A DNA stretch of 42,532 nt from JBJXHG01 sp046160865 (GTDB lineage Bacteria > Planctomycetota > UBA1135 > GCA-002686595): NCBI GenBank assembly GCA_046160865.1, contig JBJXHG010000173.1:1-42532 (forward strand). Reading direction: 5' to 3'. Under the pieces are notes generated by a model. That model did no database searches. It saw only the letters and a program-made list of their open reading frames with translations, and was not told where the DNA came from. Below are positions 34,223 to 40,972 of this stretch, in pieces (within the stretch, counting starts at the first letter, position 1; every line of letters begins with the position of its first letter). The position numbers and the translations under genes were made by a program.

Positions 34223-34591
34223 TCAGTGCTTGACCGGGACGGCGCAGCCGCCCTGACCCTTGCAGGTGTTCTTGCCGGCGCAGCCGTTGTTGCCCGACTT
34301 GCAGCCGCCGAGACCCTTGCACGTGTTCATGCCCTTGCATGCATGTTTGTCGACGTTGGCGCAACCGCCTTTGCCCTTGCAGGAGTTCTTGCCGGCGCAG
34401 CCGTTGTCGCCCGACTTGCAGCCGCCCATGCCCTTGCAGGCGTTCATGCCTTTGCAGGCATGTCGATCCATCGCCCCAGCGGAATGCGAGCCGGAATCCT
34501 TGTCCGTGCTCTTACAGCTGGTGAGCGGCGCGGCCGCGACCAGCGCCGCGATCGCGGCGGCCATCAATGCACTCGTGTGACTCTTCGGCAT
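34223..34591 (-). CDS. Bufferin-like RiPP metallophore precursor with duplicated cysteine core
   Basis: A 122-residue exported peptide. Residues 1-26 are a signal sequence ending PLTSC, a good lipobox with Cys26. After a Ser/Asp/His-rich linker come two 39-residue units (44-82 and 83-121) with identical cysteine spacing, each starting HACKGMN and containing CKG, GGCKSG, NGCAGKN and CKG-GGCA. There are twelve core cysteines (46, 52, 58, 65, 71, 77 and 85, 91, 97, 104, 110, 116). Bufferins are copper-binding peptides whose cysteines are oxidised to thiooxazole-type groups by a DUF692 enzyme. The adjacent DUF692 and DUF2063 genes support that assignment. A strong ribosome site (AGAGGAAAG) precedes the ATG. 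The lipobox and the doubled core are unusual; the exact subfamily (BufA2-like) is inferred. Confidence 0.8.
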   Translation of the reverse strand: MPKSHTSALMAAAIAALVAAAPLTSCKSTDKDSGSHSAGAMDRHACKGMNACKGMGGCKSGDNGCAGKNSCKGKGGCANVDKHACKGMNTCKGLGGCKSGNNGCAGKNTCKGQGGCAVPVKH

Positions 34592-34888
34592 GTCTTTCCT
34601 CTCGAAGTCGTTGCGTGTGGGTTCCGGTCGCTGCGAACCACCGCAGCCACCGGAAGTCCCTACGACAACAGGCGGGGGTGCCGGACGCAAGAAACGCGCG
34701 GAAACCAGCAGCCCGTGGTGAAAGTCATTCGGCCCGAACGTCGCCCGTTCGCGCCCGCACGGCGTCGCGTGATACTCGGCGAATCATGAGGATTCGCCTG
34801 CGTTCACGCTCCTTGTTCGGACACGAACGGACGACGTTCGCGCTCGAAGCACTTCACCACGAGCTGCCAGCCCGTGGCGAAGGTGACG
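34592..34888. other. 297-bp region upstream of the bufferin precursor
   Basis: Positions 34592-34708 must carry the promoter of the bufferin operon; I see no confident -35/-10 or metal-regulator operator. The rest is palindromic repeat type 2 copy B with its partial extra end. No gene is supported. Confidence 0.4.
34709..34866. repeat. Palindromic repeat type 2, copy B
   Basis: A 158-bp copy of the element at 25102-25261, same orientation, with ends CAGCCCGTGGTGAAAGT and CACTTCACCACGAGCTG and centre GGCGAATC-ATGA-GGATTCGCC. A partial second left end (CAGCCCGTGGCGAAGGTGAC) starts immediately after it at 34868 and runs to within one base of the stop codon of the zincin gene. It fills the gap between the precursor gene and the zincin gene. 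Confidence 0.78.
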
Positions 34889-35725
34889 TCACTCGAGGCC
34901 CATGCCGGCGACGCCCTCTTCGTCGAAGCCGAGCATGTGACCGATCTCGTGGAAGAGCGTGATACGGATCTCCGTCAGGAGCTCTTGCTCGTCGCGCGTG
35001 ACGCGCTCGAGGTTGCGCTGGAAGAGATAGATGCGCGACGGCAGCTCGACGCCATCGCCGGAACGGTCGAGCTGCGACGTCCCCGTGAACAAGCCGAGCA
35101 TGTCGGGCGACGTCTCGGAGCAATCCGCCTTGTCGATCATCCACTCCGACGGCACGGGCTCGACGACGATCTCCGTCGTTTCGAGCGGCGGGCGCACTTC
35201 CGGCGGCAACGTCTCGATCGCTTCCTCGATCACGCGCGCGAATCGTTCGGACGAAACTCTCGGCGGCGCGGTGAACTCGGGATCGAGGCTGGCAGCCTCT
35301 TCGAGCAGTGCATCCGCGACGGGGAAATCGCCGTCGAATTCGAGGCACAACGACAAGCGCTCGAGCGCGCCCGCGCTGCGCTCCATCTCGACGAGCCGTC
35401 CGAACGCCGTCCGCGCGCCGGACAGGTCCCACTCACGCAGGCACAGCTGGCCGTGCGCCCACAGCGTGTCCGGATGATCGGCGAGATCCGCTTCGTCGCG
35501 CGCGCGGTTCACGAGGGTCCGTGCGCGGGCGAGGTCACCGACCTCGGTGCACGCCGTGGCTTCAGCGATCCAGCGATCGGGCCAGCGCGGATCGACCTCG
35601 CGCAGGATGCCGAGCGCGGCCTCGCAATCACCGAGCTCCATCGCCTCCCAAGCGGCAGCGAGCGCGGCCTCTTCTCGTTCGCTCGGAGCTTCCTCTTCCT
35701 CGTCGTCGAAGCGCGCTGCGGACAT
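34889..35725 (-). CDS. TPR-containing zincin-type metallopeptidase
   Basis: A 278-residue protein with two parts. Residues about 15-145 are TPR-like helical pairs (AALAAAWEAMELGDCEAALG, WIAEATACTEVGDLARARTL, WAHGQLCLREWDLSGARTAF, LSLCLEFDGDFPVADALLEE). The C-terminal part is a short zincin domain (PF06262-like): a strand region with RIYLFQRNLERVT and the active site ITLFHEIGHMLGFDEEG, in which H-E-x-G-H binds zinc and the Asp/Glu after G-F may be the third ligand. No signal peptide is seen, so it should act in the cytoplasm. The open frame extends upstream, but ATG 35725 begins the recognisable protein. It is divergent from the aspartyl protease gene. Substrates are unknown. Confidence 0.83.
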   Translation of the reverse strand: MSAARFDDEEEEAPSEREEAALAAAWEAMELGDCEAALGILREVDPRWPDRWIAEATACTEVGDLARARTLVNRARDEADLADHPDTLWAHGQLCLREWDLSGARTAFGRLVEMERSAGALERLSLCLEFDGDFPVADALLEEAASLDPEFTAPPRVSSERFARVIEEAIETLPPEVRPPLETTEIVVEPVPSEWMIDKADCSETSPDMLGLFTGTSQLDRSGDGVELPSRIYLFQRNLERVTRDEQELLTEIRITLFHEIGHMLGFDEEGVAGMGLE

Positions 35726-35952
35726 GCGCACATCCTGGCGTCGCAGCGGAGCAGATACCAGCGCGCGTTCGTGCATCGCGACGCGGCGCAGAACGATTCT
35801 CGAGGATCGCGGCCGCGAACGATGCGACAGCGCGCGCCGTCGACGCCCGACCACACCGTGCGGTGGAAGTCGTCGTCGAGCGCGCCCGCCAGAACGAGCC
35901 GCGACGGCCCACGCAGCTTGTGCAAGCGCACGGATCGGCGAAGATCCGGCGC

Positions 35953-37161
35953 ATGACGCGAACCTGGACCGTTCTTCTCGTCGTGGCGATCGCGCTCGCG
36001 TGTGCGCAGACCGGCGACGGCGCGCGCGACGTCGCCGCCGTGTCCACGCCCGCACTGGTCGACGAAGCGCCGACCGACTGGCTGCCGCTCGAGCTGCACA
36101 GGTCCGTGTACCCGTTCGTGTCCGGCACCGTGAATGGCATCGCGACGGCGATGCTGATCGATTCCGGCGCGGAGCGGACCGCCATCGATGCGTCGTTCGC
36201 ACGAGAGCTCGGACTCGAGAGCGGAGGCGTCGTGCGTGCGCGTGGGATCAGCGGCGCGACGGACGCCTGGATCGCGCACGGTGTCGAGATCGAAATCGGC
36301 GCTCTGCGCATCGAGCCGGAGTTCGTCGTCGTGATCGATCTCGCCCCCGTGGTCGAGCGCCTCGGGCGGCCGTTGCCGGTCGTCCTCGGTCGCGAGCTGT
36401 TCGCACGCGCGATCGTCGAGCTCGACTATCCGCGCGAGCGCGTCGCGCTCCACGATCCGGAGCGCGCGCCGAGCGCCGACGCCGCGCGCTCGATCACGTT
36501 GTTCGAAGTCAGCGGCGGCAAGTACGCGGTCGATGCACGTATCGAGGGCCGGCCGCCGGTGCGCGTGCAAGTCGACACCGGCAGCGGAGACACGCTGACG
36601 ATCTTCCACGACTACGCGAGCGCCGAGCGATTGCTCGCTGGGCGCGTGCGCGTGTCGACGCGACTCGCCGGCGGCGTCGGAGGAAGCGCCGTCGAGAACG
36701 AAGCCACACTCGCGGAACTGTCGCTCGGCGAATGGTCGCTGCGCGACGTGCCCGCGCTTTTCGAAGCGGAGGTGCGCAATGCGAAGGCCGCACGCGCATG
36801 CTCGGGCCGCCTGGGTGGTCGTGTCTTGCACCGCTTCCGCGTCACGATCGACGCACCGCACGAGCGGATGTGGCTCGAGCCCGCCGAACGGTGGAGCCGA
36901 CCGTTCGAGCGCAATCGCACCGGCCTGCAGGTCGTGTTCCGCGACGAAGCGCTCGAGGTCGTGCACGTCGCCGCCGGCAGCGCCGCTGAGCGCAGCGGTT
37001 GGCTCGTCGGTGAGCGCATCACGTCGTTCGTCGGCCGCGATGTGACGAGCGACTATTGGAGCGCGTGGACGAAGCTCCTCGATGGCGCGCCGGGAACGGT
37101 CGTCACGCTGCGCGATGGGAGCGACAACGAGCGGAAGTTGACGCTTGCGGATCACTACTGA
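35953..37161 (+). CDS. Exported two-lobed aspartyl protease with PDZ domain
   Basis: A 402-residue protein. Residues 1-19 are a hydrophobic signal (TVLLVVAIALACA), possibly with a lipid-modified cysteine, though the lipobox is imperfect. Two retropepsin-type lobes follow: the first has MLIDSGAERTAID (Asp70) and the second VQVDTGSGDTLTIF (Asp208), each the D-S/T-G catalytic triad of aspartic peptidases. GRELFARAIVELDYPRERVAL and LGGRVLHRFRVTIDAPHERM are the usual second-strand phrases at the end of each lobe. Residues about 315-395 form a PDZ domain (AAGSAAERSGWLVGERITSF). This domain order occurs in bacterial aspartyl proteases of unknown substrate. It would act outside the cytoplasm. A type 2 repeat follows 40 bases after the stop. 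Confidence 0.82.
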   Translation: MTRTWTVLLVVAIALACAQTGDGARDVAAVSTPALVDEAPTDWLPLELHRSVYPFVSGTVNGIATAMLIDSGAERTAIDASFARELGLESGGVVRARGISGATDAWIAHGVEIEIGALRIEPEFVVVIDLAPVVERLGRPLPVVLGRELFARAIVELDYPRERVALHDPERAPSADAARSITLFEVSGGKYAVDARIEGRPPVRVQVDTGSGDTLTIFHDYASAERLLAGRVRVSTRLAGGVGGSAVENEATLAELSLGEWSLRDVPALFEAEVRNAKAARACSGRLGGRVLHRFRVTIDAPHERMWLEPAERWSRPFERNRTGLQVVFRDEALEVVHVAAGSAAERSGWLVGERITSFVGRDVTSDYWSAWTKLLDGAPGTVVTLRDGSDNERKLTLADHY

Positions 37162-37201
37162 GCGGTGTGGAGGCGGTCGACGAGCATTCGCCCCGTCATA
37201 T

Positions 37202-37360
37202 CAGCCCGTGGTGAAAGTGCTTCGCGCGCGAAAGCCGTCCGTTCGTGTCAGAACCAGGAGCACGACCGCAGGCGAATCCTCGTGATTCGCCGAGGATCGA
37301 GCGACGCCGTGCCGGCGCGAAAGGACGGCTTTCGCGCCGAATGACATTCACCACGGGCTG
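37202..37360. repeat. Palindromic repeat type 2, copy C (inverted)
   Basis: A 159-bp copy in the opposite orientation to copies A and B, with ends CAGCCCGTGGTGAAAGTG and CATTCACCACGGGCTG and centre GGCGAATC-CTCGT-GATTCGCC. Its reverse complement agrees with copy A over most of its length. It sits between the converging protease gene and the endonuclease III gene, about 17 bases from the latter's stop codon, and could end both transcripts. Confidence 0.8.
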
Positions 37361-37377
37361 ATGGGGAAACCGTCGCG

Positions 37378-38004
37378 CTACGCGCGACGGCGGCACCAAG
37401 AGCAGATCGGACACCGCGTCATGTCGTGACGCAGCGCGGGACAGTGCTCGCGACCGAAGAGGATGATCTTCAAGTGCGCGCGGATCCACGTGTCCTCGGG
37501 GAACAGCGCTTTGAGATCGCGCTCGGTCTCTCCGACGTTCTTGCCGCTCGAGAGACCCCAGCGCGCTGCGAGCCTGTGGATGTGCGTGTCGACGGGGAAC
37601 GTCGGGATGCCGAACGCTTGCGCCATCACGACACTGGCCGTCTTGTGACCGACGCCGGGTAGCGCTTCGAGCTCCGCGAACGTGCGCGGCACGGTTCCGC
37701 CATGCTTCTCGACGAGAAGCTGCGAAAGCGCTTGGACGTTCTTCGCCTTGGCCGGCGCGAGCCCGCACGTGCGGATGAGCTCGAGGATCTCCGGGACGGC
37801 GAGCTTCGCCATCTTCTGCGGCGTGTTCGCGCGCCGGAAGAGCGCCGGCGTCACCATGTTCACGCGGGCGTCGGTCGTCTGCGCGGACAGGACGACGGCG
37901 ACGAGCAGCGTGAACGGATCCTCGTGCGCGAGCGGAATGTCGGGATCCGGATAGAGCTCGTCGAGGATCGCGAGGATCTTTTGCGCTGTGTCGGTCTTCT
38001 TCAT
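37378..38004 (-). CDS. nth: Endonuclease III (DNA glycosylase/AP lyase)
   Basis: A 208-residue endonuclease III, the base-excision enzyme that removes oxidised pyrimidines and cleaves abasic sites. The helix-hairpin-helix is LEALPGVGHKTASVVMAQAF with the catalytic Lys121, and the catalytic Asp139 lies in FPVDTHIHRLA. LLVAVVLSAQTTDARVN is the standard N-terminal block. The C-terminal cysteines are at 188, 198, 201 and 204 (C-x9-C-x2-C-x2-C in HCPALRHDMTRCPICSWC), not the C-x6-C-x2-C-x5-C of E. coli Nth, so the iron-sulfur site is changed or absent. ATG 38004 gives the standard N-terminus; a longer upstream frame is unlikely. It is divergent from the CoA-binding gene. Confidence 0.92.
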   Translation of the reverse strand: MKKTDTAQKILAILDELYPDPDIPLAHEDPFTLLVAVVLSAQTTDARVNMVTPALFRRANTPQKMAKLAVPEILELIRTCGLAPAKAKNVQALSQLLVEKHGGTVPRTFAELEALPGVGHKTASVVMAQAFGIPTFPVDTHIHRLAARWGLSSGKNVGETERDLKALFPEDTWIRAHLKIILFGREHCPALRHDMTRCPICSWCRRRA

Positions 38005-38098
38005 GGGCTGGCGGGGAGCGCGGGATTCTGACGTGCTCCGTGTGCGCGTGCCATGGCGCGCGTTGCTCGGTGCCGCGAGCTTCGTGCACACTCCGCGC

Positions 38099-38506
38099 AT
38101 GAGCACGGCACAGCGCATCGAAGCCTTCCTCGCTGGAGACACGTTCGCCGTCGCGGGTGCATCGGCCGACCGCAGCAAGTACGGCAACAAGGTGCTGCGC
38201 TGCTATCTACAGCACGGTCGCACGGCGTACGCGGTCAACCCGCGGGCGAACGAGAGCATCATCGAGGGCGCGCTGCGCGTGCCCGATCTCGCGTCGCTTC
38301 CCGAGCCGGTGCACGCGCTCTCGATCATCACGCCGCCGCCGATCACCGAGAAGCTCGTCGAAGACGCCGCGCGCGCAGGCATCCGTCACGTCTGGATGTA
38401 GCCGGGCGCGGAGAGCGCGGAAGCGATCGAGCGCGCCGAGGAGCTCGGCTTGTCCGTCATCGCGGGCGGACCGTGCGTGCTCGTCGTGCTCGGGTATCGC
38501 GAGTAG
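38099..38506 (+). pseudogene. CoA-binding domain protein interrupted by an in-frame TAG
   Basis: The first 100 codons encode a typical CoA-binding Rossmann protein (YccU-like): FAVAGASADRSKYGNKVLR, AVNPRANESIIEGALRVPDL and ALSIITPPPITEKLVEDAAR, then IRHVWM. The next codon, at 38399-38401, is TAG where relatives usually have CAG (H-V-W-M-Q-P-G). Reading on in the same frame gives PGAESAEAIERAEELGLSVI and GGPCVLVVLGYRE, exactly the expected C-terminal third, to a TAG at 38504-38506. A single C-to-T change would explain it. It could be a young pseudogene, a sequencing error or a read-through gene. The full product would be 135 residues. The intact gene would stop seven bases before the convergent dioxygenase gene. 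Confidence 0.78.
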
Positions 38507-38513
38507 CGCGCGC

Positions 38514-39221
38514 TCAGCGCAGCGTGAACGTCGCGCGCACGACCTGCTCGCCACCCTTGACGCGTTCGACGGGCACGATCGTCGTACCCTCGTGCTTCGA
38601 GCGCGCGCGCCACTCCGGCGTCAAGCGCGGATCGTCGTCGAACTGGATCTCGCCGCCGAGCGAACGGTCGCGGTCCACGTGGATGGTGAAGTGGATGTGC
38701 GCCGGCAGATCGGTCTCGGGATAGCCCGCGGGGCGAATGGTGCGCACCTCGAAACGGCCGTCGCCGTTCGTGCGCACGTAGCCGAAGAGCCGCGCGTGCT
38801 TGGTGTCGCCCGAATTGCCGGAGATGTGCGCGGCCTTGTCGGAGTACCAGCCTTTCGCGCTCGTGTGATAGAGGTACACGAGCGCGTTCTTCGCCGGTGT
38901 GCCGTCCTTCTCGCGCACTTCACCGAACACGACCATGCGCTCGCCGGGCTCGTCGCCTGACGCCATCGTGATGCGCGACGCGGGGGCGTGGTCGCGGACG
39001 AGCTCGCGAAACTCTGTGCGGTCGTGGATCGGCATGAAGCGCGCGCTGCACAACACGTCGGACACGGCGTCCGCGCGCGCCGCGAGCTGCCGGCGCGCTT
39101 CGTCGAGCGACGCACGTGTCTCTTCGGTCTCGGGCCCCGGCGGGGGAGTCGACCGCGGCGCGGGCTGTGCGCAGCCGGCTCCGCCGGCGAAAAACGTAAG
39201 AGCGAGGGAAAGGATGAGCAT
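38514..39221 (-). CDS. Exported intradiol-type dioxygenase
   Basis: A 235-residue protein with the beta-sandwich of intradiol ring-cleavage (protocatechuate/catechol) dioxygenases. VVFGEVREKDGTPAKNALVY begins the domain. YLYHTSAKGWYSDKAAH supplies the first iron tyrosine, VRTIRPAGYPETDLPAHIHF the second tyrosine and the two histidine ligands (H-x-H). These four residues normally hold the non-haem ferric iron. The N-terminus is a signal sequence (LILSLALTFFAGGAGC) with a cysteine that may be lipidated, so the enzyme should be outside the cytoplasm, unlike the classic enzymes of aromatic degradation. No other aromatic-degradation gene is nearby. Activity on catechols is not certain; planctomycetes have many such exported homologues of unknown substrate. 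Confidence 0.82.
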   Translation of the reverse strand: MLILSLALTFFAGGAGCAQPAPRSTPPPGPETEETRASLDEARRQLAARADAVSDVLCSARFMPIHDRTEFRELVRDHAPASRITMASGDEPGERMVVFGEVREKDGTPAKNALVYLYHTSAKGWYSDKAAHISGNSGDTKHARLFGYVRTNGDGRFEVRTIRPAGYPETDLPAHIHFTIHVDRDRSLGGEIQFDDDPRLTPEWRARSKHEGTTIVPVERVKGGEQVVRATFTLR

Positions 39222-39470
39222 CGTGGATCTCCGTTCGCGGCGAGAAGGACGAGTCGCGCGGTGTGTACCGCACGAGCTCGTTCGCAGACGTCGGCACGCC
39301 GAGCGTGTTAGCCGCCGACTCCGTCGAGCACGCGCTCCGCGCAGCGGCTCACGTGCGCGCCGGGCGCCACGATCCCGTATGTGCCGACCGTGCCGAGCAA
39401 GATGAGCACGTGCGTGCGCTCGGAGAAGTCGGCGAGCAAGAGGAAGGAGCGCGGACGATTCCGCGCGGCG
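39222..39470. other. 249-bp gap between dioxygenase and acpS
   Basis: A minus-strand frame ending at 39308 contains a hydrophobic stretch (HVLILLGTVGTYGIVAPGAH) preceded by SFLLLADFSERT. It could be a very small membrane peptide following acpS, but no start codon with a ribosome site is visible and its upstream part is out of frame inside acpS. I leave it unannotated as a gene. Confidence 0.35.
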
Positions 39471-39851
39471 CTACGACTCGGCCACCGCGACCGCCGCCGC
39501 GATGCCCGCGTCGTGCGTGATCGTGATGTGGATCCGCGCAATGCCCTTCTGCTTCGCGATTGCAGCGGCGACTCCGTGCAGCACGACCTGCGGCGCGGAT
39601 CCCGGCGCGCGCACGACCTCGATGTCGCGCCAGCGCACGCCGCGAGCCCAACCGGTGCCGAGCACCTTCATCACGGCTTCCTTCACCGCGAAGCGGCCGG
39701 TGTAGTTCGTTATCCGCGACTTGCGGCGCTCGCAGTACGCGCGCTCGCCGTCGGTGAAGAGCCGCTCGAGCAAGCGCTCGCCGCGCCGCTCGAGTGCCGC
39801 TTCGAAGCGCGCGATCTGCGCGAGGTCCATTCCGATCCCGACGACGGCCAT
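39471..39851 (-). CDS. acpS: Holo-[acyl-carrier-protein] synthase
   Basis: A 126-residue AcpS, which transfers 4'-phosphopantetheine from coenzyme A to the serine of acyl carrier protein. The N-terminal block VVGIGMDLAQIARFEAAL contains the magnesium-binding Asp, and YTGRFAVKEAVMKVLGTGW is the second signature with the catalytic Glu and Lys. HGVAAAIAKQKG and IHITITHDAGIAAAVAV complete the domain, which has the usual 120-130 residue length. ATG 39851 is chosen; the frame stays open upstream but the added residues are Arg-rich. It lies 99 bases downstream of the biotinyl-domain gene on the same strand, so it may be part of that fatty-acid-related transcript. Confidence 0.93.
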   Translation of the reverse strand: MAVVGIGMDLAQIARFEAALERRGERLLERLFTDGERAYCERRKSRITNYTGRFAVKEAVMKVLGTGWARGVRWRDIEVVRAPGSAPQVVLHGVAAAIAKQKGIARIHITITHDAGIAAAVAVAES

Positions 39852-39950
39852 GCGCGCGATGCTCGCTTGTGGGGCGTCCTCGCGCCACTGGCGAGCATCG
39901 TGCGCACGGCGTACTGCGCGCATGCGCTCGGCGCGAAGGCGCACCGAGCG

Positions 39951-40547
39951 CTACGCGCTTTCGAGCTCCAGCAGCACGTCGCCCGCCCGCACTTCTGCGC
40001 CGTCCGCCGCGACCACGCGCAGCACCTTCGCACGCGCGGGCAAGCCCGCGGTCGCGCGGTAGACGACGTGCGTGAACGTCTTCATCACCTCGATCATTCC
40101 GATCGGCTGGCCGTCCTCGATCGTCGCACCGGTCGCGACGAACGCGGACTCGCCCGGCGCGGGACGTTGGTAGAAGCGCCCGCTCTGTGCCGCGCGCAGC
40201 ACGAGGCCGCCGCTGCGCGCCTTCTCGACCGCTGATCGAGAGTCGCTCGCCGGCTTCGTTCCCGTTGCGAGATGCGGCGCGAGGATGGGCGCAAGCTCGT
40301 ACAGCACGTCTCGGTAGCCGACGGGCTGGTGCACGCGCTCGAACGGCTTCGATTGCACGCGTCCGGTCACCTCATCGGGCACGACGAGCGCGATGCTGCG
40401 ACCGAGCTGCTCGAGCCGTCCGGCTTCTTGCCCAGGCGCGAGCACATGTCCATGCGCCAGTCCACCGCTGAACGTGCCGACTTCCGGCGACAGCAAACGC
40501 AATGCGTCGCCGTCGTGCTGTGCGACGAGCACCAGCCTCGACGTCAC
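39951..40547 (-). CDS. Biotinyl/lipoyl-domain carrier protein
   Basis: A 198-residue protein ending in a biotin-carboxyl-carrier-type domain. The attachment motif is IEVMKTFTHV with Lys156 as the probable biotinylated residue; the common form is E-A/V-M-K-M/L. The barrel halves are SGRFYQRPAPGESAFVATGA before it and LPARAKVLRVVAADGAEVRA after it. The first 65 residues (LRLLSPEVGTFSGGLAHGHV, then IALVVPDEVTGRV) look like a second, degenerate barrel without the lysine. The carrier would shuttle carboxybiotin for the carboxyltransferase encoded upstream. The start is GTG, overlapping the TGA of the lipoprotein gene as GTGA, so translation is coupled. Lipoylation instead of biotinylation is less likely. 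Confidence 0.78.
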   Translation of the reverse strand: MTSRLVLVAQHDGDALRLLSPEVGTFSGGLAHGHVLAPGQEAGRLEQLGRSIALVVPDEVTGRVQSKPFERVHQPVGYRDVLYELAPILAPHLATGTKPASDSRSAVEKARSGGLVLRAAQSGRFYQRPAPGESAFVATGATIEDGQPIGMIEVMKTFTHVVYRATAGLPARAKVLRVVAADGAEVRAGDVLLELESA

Positions 40548-40951
40548 TGGCCCTCGACTTCCGACACGAGTACGCGCGTGCGATCGGCGTCGAGCGAGAG
40601 CTCGAGTTGGTAGACCTTGCCGGCCTGCGCGTCGATCTCGACGACGGCGTCGCCGTCGGGGCCGGAGTGCGTGTCGTAGTTCACGTTGTAGTAGACCTTG
40701 AACGTGTGCTTGCCCGGCGTCACGTCGACGACGTGCGGCGCGCTCGAGAAGACTCCGTCGCGCGTCGGCTTGCCGTCGATCTCGGTGAACGTGATCGACG
40801 TCGACGAGCCGAGCAGCTTGAACCCGCTCGAGACCCCGCGCACCTGCGCGATCTGATCGCGCGGCAAGTCGAGCTTTTTGTGCGTGCTGCCGCAGCTCGC
40901 GCACGTGAGAGAGATGAGCAGAGCAGCGAGCAGAGCAACAACCGATTTCAT
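40544..40951 (-). CDS. Small exported lipoprotein-like protein
   Basis: A 135-residue protein with an N-terminal signal (SVVALLAALLISLTCASC) ending in a cysteine that is probably lipidated, although the lipobox is not perfect. The mature part is beta-rich (FKLLGSSTSITFTEIDGKPT, VVDVTPGKHTFKVYYNVNYD, VVEIDAQAGKVYQLELSLDA), resembling small PEGA-like or carbohydrate-binding sandwich folds. I cannot name a family. A strong AAGGAGGACG site precedes the ATG. It begins 21 bases after the carboxyltransferase stop and overlaps the biotinyl-protein start by four bases. An envelope protein inside a carboxylase operon is unexpected. Confidence 0.75.
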   Translation of the reverse strand: MKSVVALLAALLISLTCASCGSTHKKLDLPRDQIAQVRGVSSGFKLLGSSTSITFTEIDGKPTRDGVFSSAPHVVDVTPGKHTFKVYYNVNYDTHSGPDGDAVVEIDAQAGKVYQLELSLDADRTRVLVSEVEGQ

Positions 40952-40972
40952 CTTCGTCCTCCTTCGTCGGAC

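Noticed and set aside
35726..36202. N-terminal extension of the TPR zincin frame
   Set aside because: The added 159 residues are Arg/Ser-rich and overlap the divergent aspartyl protease gene; ATG 35725 is adequate.
38399..38401. Pyrrolysine at the in-frame TAG
   Set aside because: CoA-binding proteins of this type are not methylamine methyltransferases, no pyl gene is visible and other genes in the window, such as the hydrolase, end normally with TAG.
39308..39541. Small hydrophobic protein gene downstream of acpS
   Set aside because: The N-terminal part is an out-of-frame shadow of acpS and no internal start with a ribosome site is seen.
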